A stretch of 64,000 bases of DNA, taken from Betaproteobacteria bacterium HGW-Betaproteobacteria-16 (GTDB taxonomy: Bacteria; Pseudomonadota; Gammaproteobacteria; Burkholderiales; Burkholderiaceae_C). Positions 18,194 to 27,557 of the stretch are shown in pieces. Numbering within the stretch: position 1 is the stretch's first letter; each line of letters begins with the position of its first letter. The notes under the pieces were generated by a model that was given only the letters and a program-made list of their open reading frames with translations, was not told the origin of the DNA and did no database searches. Where the stretch lies: NCBI GenBank assembly GCA_002840835.1, contig PHCQ01000006.1, positions 62,001-126,000 on the forward strand, in the 5' to 3' direction. The position numbers and the translations under genes are program-made.

Positions 18194-19846
18194 ATGAACT
18201 GGGAAGAGTTTTTCAGATGCGAGATGTTGGGTCTTCTCGCTCTTTTTCCCCTCCCCGGCGGGTTTGGTGGCGGCCTGGATGACGCGGCCTTTTTCTGTCA
18301 CACCCGAGCGTTTCTGCTGCAGTCCATCTTTGAGCAAGCGGCTGCGGCATCTGAGCGCATTGCCAGAGCGATCGCCATGCTCTCCACCACCATCGTCACC
18401 GGGTGGGTCTTGTTTCATGGCGTGGGGCTGGTCTCCGGCACCCATCGACAGCCCGCGACGGTGCTGCTGATGAGTGCCATCAAGCTGGTGGTGATTGTTG
18501 CCTTGATCAATCTCACGTTGAACAGCACCAACGACATCACAGCATTCGTTTTGAGCTTTCAGGATCTGATCACGCAGGCTGTCGTGGGCGGAGACGGTTC
18601 TTCCGTTCGCACCATGGTGGACATCAACCTCTTCATCGCACAAGCGATCAATCAAATGGTCGAATCGATGGTGGGTGGAGGGCAGGCTGGTGTGGAAAGC
18701 AATCGGCTCACGAATGTTGCGGGTTTGCTGGGTCAAAGCGGCCCGGCCATGATCACAGCCGTCATGGTGATGCTGGCTGAAATCGCCATCGCCTTTGGGC
18801 TGATGCTTACACCGCTGTTTCTTTTCTTCCTGTTGTTCAAGGCCACGTCCAGTCTTTTCTGGTCGTGGGTCAAGTTTTTGATGGGCGCGTTCTTTTCCTT
18901 GGCCGCACTTGCCCTGGTTTCGGGTGTGGTGCTGAATATCACCGCCAGCTACGGGCTGGCAGTTGCACTTGCGATTTTTGCAAACGGTGGAGAGGCAACT
19001 GGAGGGACAGTGGATATCTCAGGCAGTGGCATGCGATTGGCTGCGCTGGGTGCACTGATGAGCGCTGTCGTGGTGTCTGTCCCCCCCATGATCATGCAGT
19101 TCTTTAACGCAGGCGTGGGCTTTGCTGCGGGTGCCATGGGCGGGATGATGGGGGGCGCCATGGCAGGCCGTATGGCCGGTGGTGGAACAGGCGTGCCGGG
19201 CATGGTGTATGGCGGAGCTGGCGGTTCGGGCGGTGGTGCAGGTGGCTCCGCTTCTGGAGCCGGGCCCTCACAGGGTGGCCAGCCAGGATTGCCCAGCCCA
19301 GGTCAAACTGCCGGTGAGTCCCATGGCGGTCCATCGGGCAACTCCACCACACATCAGTTGCTTTCCCGTGCAAATGGCGGATTGTCGGGCGACGAACCTG
19401 AGGGGCGTGCCCGTCCCTCAGGCATGCTCGGCCACAACAGCGAGCATGGAAGAACGTCGGCAATCCGTGACCAACAGTGGGGTTCTGGCCGCTCCAACTT
19501 TCGCTCAGAAGATGCCTATGTGGCAGAAATGGCTGATCGCCATGGTCTTGGCAACCGAAGCGCGCTGGACAGATCCGATGCCGACATTCGTTCACGGGCC
19601 GGTGGTTCGGCTCGGCCAGATGAAACAAACAATTCCGCCAGCGGGGCCAGGCAAACCCATGCCAATCGCGAAGAGGGGGCAGATGGTGGATCCTCCACGC
19701 CAACCCGTGGTGGTGAGAACCCGGACACCTCAGTGCATCGCACGCCCCCGCCCGGCGCCACGCCCACGCCATCTGCACAAAGTGAGACGGCCACGCGCCC
19801 ACAGGTGCCATGGGACCAACGAAACACGGAAGGCGTCCGATCGTGA
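18194..19846 (+). CDS. virB6: VirB6/TrbL-type polytopic T4SS channel component with long tail
   Basis: About 550 residues. Residues ~50-320 carry several long hydrophobic helices interrupted by a periplasmic loop, the VirB6/TrbL layout, including a conserved Trp in FLLFKATSSLFWSWVKF. Residues ~320-550 are Gly/Ser/Pro-rich then charged and polar, most likely a disordered cytoplasmic or periplasmic extension. The start at ATG 18194 is chosen because homologues begin close to the hydrophobic part; the frame also opens at 18155. VirB6 helps guide substrate through the inner membrane. It precedes virB7 by 49 bp. Confidence 0.8.
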   Translation: MNWEEFFRCEMLGLLALFPLPGGFGGGLDDAAFFCHTRAFLLQSIFEQAAAASERIARAIAMLSTTIVTGWVLFHGVGLVSGTHRQPATVLLMSAIKLVVIVALINLTLNSTNDITAFVLSFQDLITQAVVGGDGSSVRTMVDINLFIAQAINQMVESMVGGGQAGVESNRLTNVAGLLGQSGPAMITAVMVMLAEIAIAFGLMLTPLFLFFLLFKATSSLFWSWVKFLMGAFFSLAALALVSGVVLNITASYGLAVALAIFANGGEATGGTVDISGSGMRLAALGALMSAVVVSVPPMIMQFFNAGVGFAAGAMGGMMGGAMAGRMAGGGTGVPGMVYGGAGGSGGGAGGSASGAGPSQGGQPGLPSPGQTAGESHGGPSGNSTTHQLLSRANGGLSGDEPEGRARPSGMLGHNSEHGRTSAIRDQQWGSGRSNFRSEDAYVAEMADRHGLGNRSALDRSDADIRSRAGGSARPDETNNSASGARQTHANREEGADGGSSTPTRGGENPDTSVHRTPPPGATPTPSAQSETATRPQVPWDQRNTEGVRS

Positions 19847-19895
19847 CTGATCCGGTCGCAGCCCCACGTCTACTCAGAACAGAACATCCTCCCTT

Positions 19896-20327
19896 ATGAC
19901 ATCGCATCCCTATCTTCTACCCACCTTGCGACGCGCATTGCCCTTGATGGTGGGGGTTCTGCTCATGCAAGCATGCGCCACCACACCGCCCATGGCCGAA
20001 GACTTTGGTGACAACTGGAAGCCGGTGAACGTTCTGGCAGACACCCCCATGGAGATTCCCCTGAAGGAAGAGGTGGCCATGCACCGTTTCCAGCTGCTTC
20101 CCACAGACACCAGCTTGAGGGGCTTGCTGGAGCGCTGGGCCAGGGAATACGGTGGAACGCTGGACTGGCAGTACCCCAGCGACCTGACCCTGGTGTCGGC
20201 GCTGGAGCAGGCGGCTGACAACAACCTGCAGCGCGCCCTGACTGTGGTGCGGCGTACTTACAGCCCTCAGCGCTTGCGTGTGCAGGTGCTGGGCAATCGC
20301 GATCTGCGTGTCACGCGCTTGCCTTGA
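19896..20327 (+). CDS. virB7: VirB7 lipoprotein with extra C-terminal N0-like domain
   Basis: 143 residues, far longer than classical VirB7 (40-60). It has a signal peptide and lipobox (LLMQAC), then a short linker with the WKPVNVLADTP peptide that should bind VirB9, and an ~85-residue C-terminal domain (FQLLPTDTSLRGLLERWAREYGGTLDWQ ... SALEQAADNNLQRAL). That domain has the pattern of secretin N0 domains. This enlarged VirB7 is the known hallmark of the Xanthomonas bacteria-killing T4SS, where N0 domains form an outer ring of the core complex. The gene sits between virB6 and virB8. Confidence 0.85.
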   Translation: MTSHPYLLPTLRRALPLMVGVLLMQACATTPPMAEDFGDNWKPVNVLADTPMEIPLKEEVAMHRFQLLPTDTSLRGLLERWAREYGGTLDWQYPSDLTLVSALEQAADNNLQRALTVVRRTYSPQRLRVQVLGNRDLRVTRLP

Positions 20328-20395
20328 CGGCTGGCCTTTCCCCGCGATCTGCAGTCTGCCTGTCCAACGAAACCCGAACCCGGAACGCCTCACCC

Positions 20396-21295
20396 ATGGC
20401 TCTCTTCAAGCGCGAGATTTCTGAAGCCTCGCAAGACATCCTCAAGAAGTCGATCGACTTCGAGAGCAACACCATTTTTCAGGTCAGGCGCAGCGAGCGG
20501 CTGGCCTGGATCGTCACCTTCTGCTCCATGGCCGTGACTGTCTGCCTGGTGGCGGCCATTGCCTACATGCTGCCTCTGAAGGAAAAAGTGCCGTACCTGG
20601 TGACCGTGGATCTGAAGCGCAGCACCAGCACGGTCACCCACCTGCGTGACGACGTGGCGTATTCCGGCATTTATGCCAGTGAGGCGCTCAACCGCAGCTA
20701 CGTGGCGCGCTTCGTCCAGGCCCGCGAGGGCTATGACTGGGACACTATCAACGAACACGACTGGGAGTTTGTCGCGGCCATGTCGAACGACCAGGTGAAA
20801 AGCCTGTTCGTCAAACAGTTCGACGGCAGCGCCCAAAGCCCGGAGAAGCGCTGGGGGCGCAACGCCGCCATCCGGGTCAAGGTCAACAGCATCGTGTTCC
20901 ATGGCATGGACGAAGATCGGCGCAAGCCCCCGGTGGGCGCGACGGTTCGCTTTGAAAAATGGAAGTTCGACAAGGCGAGTGGCCGCAGCGAGTATCTGAG
21001 CAGCCACGTGGGCACGATGAACTACGAATACAAAACCAACCTTCGCATGAGCGACAGCCTGCGGCTGCGCAATCCACTGGGGTTTCAGGTGACGGCCTTC
21101 CGGGTCGACGACGAGTTCAATGCGCCGGTGTTCAAGTCGCAGGAAATGGAAGGGGGCATTCCATTGCTGGAAGAGGGTGAAGGCTTGAGCTTCCGTGGTG
21201 CAGATGCAGCCGCGCCCACCGTTCCTGCCACAACCAAACAAGAAGAGCCTGCGATCGGTCTGCCTGGTGCGCCTTCCACGCCCACCACTCAATGA
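20396..21295 (+). CDS. virB8: VirB8 inner-membrane/periplasmic T4SS assembly factor
   Basis: 299 residues from ATG 20396; the frame opens at 20324 inside virB7, but the family-typical start (FKREISEASQDILKKSIDFES) fits 20396. A single transmembrane helix (residues ~45-65) is followed by the NTF2-like periplasmic domain with YVARFVQAREGYDW and, later, NPLGFQVTAFRVD. The ~40-residue C-terminal tail is Pro/Thr/Ala-rich and probably disordered. VirB8 nucleates the core complex by contacting VirB9 and VirB10. Confidence 0.92.
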   Translation: MALFKREISEASQDILKKSIDFESNTIFQVRRSERLAWIVTFCSMAVTVCLVAAIAYMLPLKEKVPYLVTVDLKRSTSTVTHLRDDVAYSGIYASEALNRSYVARFVQAREGYDWDTINEHDWEFVAAMSNDQVKSLFVKQFDGSAQSPEKRWGRNAAIRVKVNSIVFHGMDEDRRKPPVGATVRFEKWKFDKASGRSEYLSSHVGTMNYEYKTNLRMSDSLRLRNPLGFQVTAFRVDDEFNAPVFKSQEMEGGIPLLEEGEGLSFRGADAAAPTVPATTKQEEPAIGLPGAPSTPTTQ

Positions 21296-21396
21296 CAAAC
21301 GCACCAATGTGAACAAGGCAGCCTTTCGGCTGTGACACCCATCGGCGTGAAGCCATGGATGTGGCCAATGAATTTTGATTTCAGGGAGTGAATGCA

Positions 21397-22149
21397 ATGA
21401 ACAGATCACGATGGTGGTCAGGCTTGGCGAGTGTGTGGTTGAGTGTGAGCCTTTGGGGGAATGCCGCCACCGCGCAGGAGGTGCGCAACGTGATGTACCA
21501 GCCCGATCAGGTGGTTCGCGTGAACACGGGACTGGGCATTGCCACGCAGATCGAGATCAGTCCGCAGGAGCAGGTGAGCAGTTTCGGTACCGGTTTCAGT
21601 GATGGCTGGGAGCTGGTGCGAAAGGACAACGTGTTCTTTGTGCGGCCCAAAAACGTGGACGTGGACACCAACATGTTCATTCGCACCAACATGCGCTCGT
21701 ACCTGATCGAACTCGTGGTCACGGCCACCAAGTGGCGATCCATTGAAGAGGCCAAGCGCGCTGGCGTGCAGTACAAGGTGCGCTTTGTTTACGGCAACGA
21801 AGCGCCACCGGACGCACAGAGTCCCCAGTCGGCCCTCAACCAGGTGCTGTCACCCACGGCCGCGCCGCTGAATTCCCAGTCCACCTACCACCTGAACTAC
21901 GACTACGCGGCGGTGCGGGAGGACTCGACCATCGTGCCCACCCGCGTGTACGACAACCAGCAGTTCACCTACGTGCATCTGCCTGCCATGGCCAATGTGC
22001 CTGCGTTCTTTGGGCGCAATGAACGCAACGGCGAAGAGTTTCTGGTGAACACCAAAACTGAAGACGGCGTGGTGGTGGTGCACGGGGTGTATCCCTATCT
22101 GGTGCTGCGGCTGGGTGCCGACATCGTCGGCTTGAGGAGGAACCCGTGA
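21397..22149 (+). CDS. virB9: VirB9 outer-membrane core-complex protein
   Basis: 250 residues; ATG 21397 lies 9 bp after AGGGAG, which favours it over the in-frame GTG at 21388. Signal peptide (ends near ATAQE), N-terminal beta domain (YQPDQVVRVNTGLGIATQIEI; FFVRPKNVDVDTNMF), then the C-terminal CagX domain (DNQQFTYVHLPAM ... PYLVLRLGADIVGLRR). It pairs with VirB7 and the VirB10 C-terminus to form the outer-membrane layer. The stop overlaps the virB10 start by one base. Confidence 0.93.
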   Translation: MNRSRWWSGLASVWLSVSLWGNAATAQEVRNVMYQPDQVVRVNTGLGIATQIEISPQEQVSSFGTGFSDGWELVRKDNVFFVRPKNVDVDTNMFIRTNMRSYLIELVVTATKWRSIEEAKRAGVQYKVRFVYGNEAPPDAQSPQSALNQVLSPTAAPLNSQSTYHLNYDYAAVREDSTIVPTRVYDNQQFTYVHLPAMANVPAFFGRNERNGEEFLVNTKTEDGVVVVHGVYPYLVLRLGADIVGLRRNP

Positions 22150-23225
22150 TGAATGAACAATTTCCAGCAGCAGACGGTCAACGGGCCGTCTTCAACGACA
22201 ACATGCCGCGACTTTCATCCGGCTTGTCCCGCGGCGTGAACAAGATGGCTGTGGCCTACGTGGTGCTGGTCTCGCTCGCCGTGATCGGCGCCACCCTGTG
22301 GATCACCAGCAGCGCGTTTTCAGCCGACGACAAGAAAAAGCGCGTCACCTTCGAAGAAGTGGAGGTGCCCAAGAAGCCTGAGTTCAGACCCGCGCCTCCG
22401 CCCCCGCCGCCTGCGAAATCTGCCGCTGCATTGCCTGTGTCAACCGCACCCTTGCCGCCTGTGCCGGAACCGCTAGACGATCTCCTGGAACGCCGCATGG
22501 CCAACCAGGACAACCTGGTGGCCGCGCAACAAGGGCAGGGCAACAAGAGCCCGTTCTTCCAGGACGAATTCTCATCGGTGAAGCGCGGTGCCGTGCAGCA
22601 ACTGGCCAATGCCGACTTCACCCTCACACGCGGCACCTTCATTCGGTGCGCCCTGGAGACCAAGGTCGTGTCCACCCATCCCGGCATGACATCCTGCATC
22701 GTGACCGAGCCCATCTATTCTGTGAACGGTCGGCGGTTGCTGGTGGACAAAGGGTCCAAGGTCACCGGCGAATACAAGTACCTGGACGAGCACTTTGACC
22801 GCATCGGCATCGTCTGGACCCGCATTCTCACCACCACCGGTCTGGACGTGCGCATCGACAGCGCAGGTACCGACTCGCTGGGGGGCGCTGGCGTACCGGG
22901 CATCTACGACGGGCATTGGGGCGAGCGCATTGGTGCTGCCTTGTTGGTGAGCCTGCTGGCCGACACCATTGACGCGGGGGCGCAGAAGTTTGCCGACCGA
23001 AACGACATAAGGGGCAGGGAGACCACCCAGTACGACAGCGATGGCCGGGTGGCGTCCACCCGGGTGGACCCCTGGGAATCGCACACGGCCACCACCACCA
23101 AACGCGCGGCCACGGAAATGCTGTCCCGCTCGGCCAACCGCAAGGCCACGGTCACGGTGCTCAACGGCACGGTCGTGAACATCTTTGCTGCGCGAGATGT
23201 GGATTTTTCCTCGGTGATGCGCTGA
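22149..23225 (+). CDS. virB10: VirB10 core-complex protein (TrbI-like)
   Basis: 358 residues with a GAGGAGG ribosome site (22134-22140) inside the end of virB9. An N-terminal cytoplasmic segment, one transmembrane helix (~38-58), a proline-rich periplasmic rod (PAPPPPPPAKS) and the C-terminal beta-barrel domain with the antenna (TLTRGTFIRCALETKVVSTHPG ... RILTTTGLDVRID) are all visible. VirB10 spans both membranes and transmits ATP-driven changes to the outer-membrane pore. Normal length; stop-start overlap with virB9 indicates coupled translation. Confidence 0.94.
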   Translation: MNEQFPAADGQRAVFNDNMPRLSSGLSRGVNKMAVAYVVLVSLAVIGATLWITSSAFSADDKKKRVTFEEVEVPKKPEFRPAPPPPPPAKSAAALPVSTAPLPPVPEPLDDLLERRMANQDNLVAAQQGQGNKSPFFQDEFSSVKRGAVQQLANADFTLTRGTFIRCALETKVVSTHPGMTSCIVTEPIYSVNGRRLLVDKGSKVTGEYKYLDEHFDRIGIVWTRILTTTGLDVRIDSAGTDSLGGAGVPGIYDGHWGERIGAALLVSLLADTIDAGAQKFADRNDIRGRETTQYDSDGRVASTRVDPWESHTATTTKRAATEMLSRSANRKATVTVLNGTVVNIFAARDVDFSSVMR

Positions 23226-23328
23226 TCAAGACGATCCAGCGACCCGTCGGCGCCTGCGAGTTGCAGGTGCCGGCCACGTTGCTGTCCACCCCGACCTCCC
23301 GCCACGCCATCGCCGAACTGTTCCTTTC

Positions 23329-24378
23329 ATGACGCCTCACGACTTTCCCGCAGAACCGGTTGCCGATATCTCGACCGAGTTTCTGGAATACCAGTACCAC
23401 GTGCTGGGCATCACGGCGTACCTGAACGATCCCGAGGTCACGGAGATCTGCATCAACCGTCCCGGTGAGCTGTATCTGGAAACACAGGCAGGTTGGCAAA
23501 CGGTGAAGGTGCCGGGCCTGACCTACGACCGCGCCAGGCAGTTCTGCACCACGGTGGTCAATGAGAGCAAGACCGGGCAGCGCATCACCCACACCGATCC
23601 AGTGGTTTCACTGACCTTCCCGACCGGGCAGCGGGCGCAGTTTGTGCTGCCACCTGCGGTGCCGGCCGACACGGTGTCCATCACCATCCGCCTGCCTTCA
23701 CGCTACGTGAAAACGCTCGACCAGTACCAGGCGGACGGTTTTTTCTCGCACATTCTGGAATGCAACGGAGAGGTCACCGAGCTGGATCGGGAACTGCTGG
23801 CGCTGCAGAAGGCGGGCGACTTTCATGGCTTCTTCAGCAAGGCCGTGCTCTACAAGAAAAACATCGTGGTGTCAGGCGCCACCGGCAGTGGCAAGACCAC
23901 GTTCATGAAGTCACTGGTCACGCACATTCCCTCGCATGAACGATTGATCACCATCGAAGACGCGCGCGAACTGTTCATTGATCAGCCCAATGCCGTGCAT
24001 CTCATCTATTCGCGCGGGGGGCAGGGGACCGCCAATGTCACCTCCAAAGGTTGCATGGAAGCCTGCCTGCGAATGAAACCGGACCGCATCATCCTGGCCG
24101 AAATTCGTGGCGATGAGTCGTTCTACTACATCCGCAATTGCGCATCGGGTCACCCGGGCTCCATCACCAGCTGTCATGCCGGCAGCACCACCCAAACCTG
24201 GGACCAGATGGCCTTGATGGTCAAGGCATCACCCGAAGGGGCAGGGCTGGGCTTCAACGAGATCAAGCGCCTGCTGATGCTGACCATCGACATCGTGGTG
24301 CACATCCAGGCGCATGCCGGCCGACGCTACATCACCGGCATTGATTTTGACCCGGCTCGCAAGCTGGCGATGGTCTGA
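23329..24378 (+). CDS. virB11: VirB11 traffic ATPase
   Basis: 349 residues. N-terminal domain, then the hexameric secretion ATPase core with Walker A GATGSGKTT (K189), the Asp box (TIEDARELF), Walker B (MKPDRIILAEIRGDE) and the His box (SGHPGSITSCHAGS). VirB11 toggles with VirB4 and VirD4 to switch between pilus assembly and substrate export. It begins ~100 bp after virB10 and is followed by a lipoprotein gene and virD4. Confidence 0.95.
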   Translation: MTPHDFPAEPVADISTEFLEYQYHVLGITAYLNDPEVTEICINRPGELYLETQAGWQTVKVPGLTYDRARQFCTTVVNESKTGQRITHTDPVVSLTFPTGQRAQFVLPPAVPADTVSITIRLPSRYVKTLDQYQADGFFSHILECNGEVTELDRELLALQKAGDFHGFFSKAVLYKKNIVVSGATGSGKTTFMKSLVTHIPSHERLITIEDARELFIDQPNAVHLIYSRGGQGTANVTSKGCMEACLRMKPDRIILAEIRGDESFYYIRNCASGHPGSITSCHAGSTTQTWDQMALMVKASPEGAGLGFNEIKRLLMLTIDIVVHIQAHAGRRYITGIDFDPARKLAMV

Positions 24379-24426
24379 CACAGCCATCGCCAGCCAAATT
24401 TTTTGACATATCAGGAGGAAAGAAAA

Positions 24427-25368
24427 ATGAACGTGTGGAACCTTGTTCGTCGAATCAGTGCAGTGAGCATTGTGTTGTGGTTGACCGGCTGTGCCCTGTC
24501 GCCTCGTCCTGCTGCGCCTGAACTGGCTGTGGTGCAAACGCAAGCCGAGTCCGAAGCCGAGGCCTACCGATTCAGATTTGAGGCAGGCGACAGCCCGGAC
24601 ACAGACGGCGGTTCGGTGGGTGCCGGGTTCATTGTGGTGACGCAAGGCGAAACCGAAGTGCAGAGCATTGCGCATGATTTCGGCATGTCCGTGTCTGAGC
24701 TCGATCCTGCCCAGTGGTTGACCGTCGCGGATGCCAATGGCGACGGCCTGCCGGATTTCCTGGTCCCGAACCGCAGAGGTGAGGGTGACGCGCCCGTGGT
24801 CGGCAGCCTCTACCAGTTTGACGAAGGGTCTGGGGAGTTCGAGCTGGTAGAAACGCTTTCCAACATCGGCCTGATCGAAGTCACCACCCCTGGATGCCTG
24901 ACGATCACGCAAGAGGCCGCAGACACCCGAGTGGCGCGACAGGAGCATTGCTACTCGCCCCAGGCGGGGCGCTGGGTCCGGCAACTGTCACTGCCAGGGC
25001 TGATGGAGGAGGGGGATCGGCTGGCATCGGCGTCGCCCGAAGCCCAGCAGGCCTGCGCCGGGCCTACGCCGGCGCTGAGCGAATGCCGTCGCTTGCGACT
25101 GACCACCGATCGCGCCTTGCAGGCCGCATTGAAGGAGCACAAGCAGGCCCAGCGCCCCGCACTGGCGCGTGAACGCGGGCGCGTGTATGCGCAGCGCTAT
25201 GCCGTCAACCTCGATGCCAGCCACCGCTCGTGGCTGCGATACCGTGACAACCGCTGCCTTGCCTACGTGCGTGAGCAAGGCTTCCAGGCGCCACTGTTCC
25301 AGTCGGCCAATGAGGCCTGCCGTTTCCGCCTCGCGCAATGGCAACTGCAGCAGTACCAAGTGCAATGA
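24427..25368 (+). CDS. Putative immunity lipoprotein: XAC2610-like (FG-GAP-type) plus LprI/DUF1311-like domains
   Basis: 313 residues, starting at ATG 24427 after AGGAGGAAAG. Lipobox LTGC shows export as a lipoprotein. The middle region has DANGDGLPDFLVP followed by SLYQFDEGSGEFELVETL, the FG-GAP/VCBS-like pattern seen in the Xanthomonas immunity protein XAC2610 family. The C-terminal ~110 residues look like LprI/DUF1311 (C-x-R-LRLTTD ... SHRSWLRYRDNRC ... NEACRFRLAQ), a family linked to lysozyme inhibition. Placement between virB11 and virD4 of a killing T4SS makes an immunity role against a peptidoglycan hydrolase likely. The cognate effector is not in the window. Confidence 0.6.
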   Translation: MNVWNLVRRISAVSIVLWLTGCALSPRPAAPELAVVQTQAESEAEAYRFRFEAGDSPDTDGGSVGAGFIVVTQGETEVQSIAHDFGMSVSELDPAQWLTVADANGDGLPDFLVPNRRGEGDAPVVGSLYQFDEGSGEFELVETLSNIGLIEVTTPGCLTITQEAADTRVARQEHCYSPQAGRWVRQLSLPGLMEEGDRLASASPEAQQACAGPTPALSECRRLRLTTDRALQAALKEHKQAQRPALARERGRVYAQRYAVNLDASHRSWLRYRDNRCLAYVREQGFQAPLFQSANEACRFRLAQWQLQQYQVQ

Positions 25369-25438
25369 CGTGCGACCGGCTGTCTGATGTGGGGTCTGCT
25401 GCATGCCTCGATGCAACCGATGACAAGGGAGGCCGTTC

Positions 25439-27415
25439 GTGAGCAAGGCGAAATGGGTGTTCCTGGCTGGTGTGCTTCTTGTCTCGGTGCTCTGCGGGGC
25501 CTACCTGAGTGGCCTGCTGTTGTTCTGGCGGCTCGACATGCCTTTGCATCAGGTGGCATTGACCAGCTATGGGTCGTACTGGCTGGCGCATGCGGACCAC
25601 CCCTTTCACGGTTCAACCATCAGTTCCAGTGGACTGCTGGGGTTCGGACTTCCGCTGTTGCTTGGCGCGGCCGTGGCATTGGCAGCGGTACTGCACCGGC
25701 GGCCGAACCTGTATGGCGACGCGCGATTCGCCACCTTGGCCGACCTGCGTGGCAAGAACATGCTCAAGGCCGAGGACACGGCGCTGGTGGTGGGCAAGAA
25801 AGACGGCAAGTTCCTGTACTTCAACGGCCAACAATTTGCCATGGTGGCCGCGCCCACCCGGTCGGGCAAGGGCGTGGGCATCGTGATCCCCAATCTTCTG
25901 AGTTACCAGGGTTCGGTTGTGGTGCTCGACATCAAACAGGAAAACTTTGACTTGACCAGCGGCTTTCGGGCCAGGTACGGCCAGTCTGTCTATCTGTTCA
26001 ATCCCTTTGCTGAAGACTTTCGCACCCATCGATGGAATCCGCTGGGCTATGTGTCGCCAGACCCCAATTTCCGGATCAGCGACCTGCAAAGCATTGCCGC
26101 CATGTTGTATCCCACGGTCAGTCTGCACAAAGACCCCTTCTGGGCCAACCAGGCGCAGAACGCCTTCATGGCTTTTGCCTTGTACGCCTTCGAGCAGGCG
26201 AGCTACCTGTCGAAGCGATTCAAGTCGGACACCCCCATGGCCGCTCCCACCATGGGGAGTCTGTACCGGCTGGCATCGGGCCGGGCAGGGCAGGACTTCA
26301 AGAGTTACCTCAAGGAACTGGCGAGCTGGTCACTGCTGAGCCAGCCAGCGCGCACCGCATTCAATACGCTGCTGAGCCAGGCCGACGAAACCTTTGCCAG
26401 CATCATGGGCACCTTCAAGGAGCCTCTGAACCCTTGGTTGAACCCCGTGGTTGACGCCGCCACCGCCGCCAACGATTTTGACCTCCGCGAGGTGCGCAAA
26501 CGGCGTATGAGCATCTACGTGGTGATTCAGCCAAACAAGCTGGCCGAAAGCCGGTTGATCCTCAACCTGTTCTTCAGCCAGTTGATCAACCAGAACACCC
26601 GGGAGCTCCCCCAGGCCAACCCGGAGCTGAAACACCAGTGCCTGCTGCTGATGGATGAGTTCACCAGCATCGGCCGGGTGGACATCATTGCCAATGCGGT
26701 CAGTTTCATGGCCGGCTACAACCTGCGACTGATGCCCATCGTGCAAAGCCTTTCGCAACTTGAGTCAACCTACGGCCGCGAAGTGGCGCGCACCCTGCTG
26801 ACCAACCACGCGCTGCGCATCATCTTTGCACCGCGCGAACAGCAGGACGCCAACGAATACAGCGAGATGCTGGGCTACACCAGTGTGCGCAAAAGCAGCG
26901 TGAGCAGGAGCCGCTCTCGCGAGTCGAGCTACACACGCAGCGAGAGCGAAGAACGCCGCGCCTTGATGCTGCCGCAGGAACTCAAGGCACTGGGTGAGGA
27001 CAAGCAGATCCTCATCGTGGAAGGCATGGCGCAACCGGTGATGTCCCAAAAGATTCGCTACTTCAAAGAGGCCGATTTCAAGCGCCGCCTGGAGCCGCGC
27101 GTGGTGCCCCCGCTGCTGCAAATGGACAACGGGCGAAGCAGCGGAATCGCGCCCTCTGGTGCCCCGACTGCCGCCGAGACGGGCTTGCCTCCGGACAGTG
27201 TGATGCACATGCAAGCCAGGTCACCGCAGGCAACACCGTCGACAGCCGCTGCGGAGCAGCCCGGCAACGGTTTGCCGACAAGCTCTGGACGCATCCCCCC
27301 CGAATACACTGGCCTGGGGGGTATCGTGGGCGAATTTGATCGTGCGCTGTCGCATGTCCGGGCCAACACCACCGGGCAGTTTTCAGGCCTTTCCTCGCTC
27401 GAGGTTCGGGCATGA
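25439..27415 (+). CDS. virD4: VirD4 coupling ATPase
   Basis: 658 residues starting at a GTG preceded by AAGGGAGG. Two N-terminal membrane helices (residues ~5-30 and ~60-85), then the nucleotide-binding domain with Walker A APTRSGKGVG (K144) and Walker B CLLLMDEFTSIG, plus the all-alpha domain that receives substrates. The ~110 C-terminal residues are Ser/Pro-rich. VirD4 recruits effectors to the channel; in X-T4SS it binds the XVIPCD signal. Being next to a protein that ends in such a domain fits that role. There is no relaxase nearby, so this is unlikely to be a DNA-conjugation system. Confidence 0.95.
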   Translation: MSKAKWVFLAGVLLVSVLCGAYLSGLLLFWRLDMPLHQVALTSYGSYWLAHADHPFHGSTISSSGLLGFGLPLLLGAAVALAAVLHRRPNLYGDARFATLADLRGKNMLKAEDTALVVGKKDGKFLYFNGQQFAMVAAPTRSGKGVGIVIPNLLSYQGSVVVLDIKQENFDLTSGFRARYGQSVYLFNPFAEDFRTHRWNPLGYVSPDPNFRISDLQSIAAMLYPTVSLHKDPFWANQAQNAFMAFALYAFEQASYLSKRFKSDTPMAAPTMGSLYRLASGRAGQDFKSYLKELASWSLLSQPARTAFNTLLSQADETFASIMGTFKEPLNPWLNPVVDAATAANDFDLREVRKRRMSIYVVIQPNKLAESRLILNLFFSQLINQNTRELPQANPELKHQCLLLMDEFTSIGRVDIIANAVSFMAGYNLRLMPIVQSLSQLESTYGREVARTLLTNHALRIIFAPREQQDANEYSEMLGYTSVRKSSVSRSRSRESSYTRSESEERRALMLPQELKALGEDKQILIVEGMAQPVMSQKIRYFKEADFKRRLEPRVVPPLLQMDNGRSSGIAPSGAPTAAETGLPPDSVMHMQARSPQATPSTAAAEQPGNGLPTSSGRIPPEYTGLGGIVGEFDRALSHVRANTTGQFSGLSSLEVRA

Positions 27416-27557
27416 ACGTAAACCGTGTGGCACGACTTCGACGTTTGGCGCCCCAACCGTTGCGCAACACGCGTCGCTGCAGCTTGTTCTCCCGTTCCCC
27501 TGCGGCAATCATTTCAACTGACGTTTTTTGTTTTCAACGCACCGGCAAGGAACGCCC

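Noticed and set aside
11193-27415. Conjugative (DNA-transferring) T4SS or integrative element
   Set aside because: No relaxase, oriT-like region, integrase, partition or entry-exclusion genes and no flanking direct repeats were seen.
27412-27522. 36-codon frame starting at an ATGA overlap with the virD4 stop
   Set aside because: Coupled start is suggestive, but the product is a short Arg-rich peptide with no recognisable feature and no independent ribosome site.
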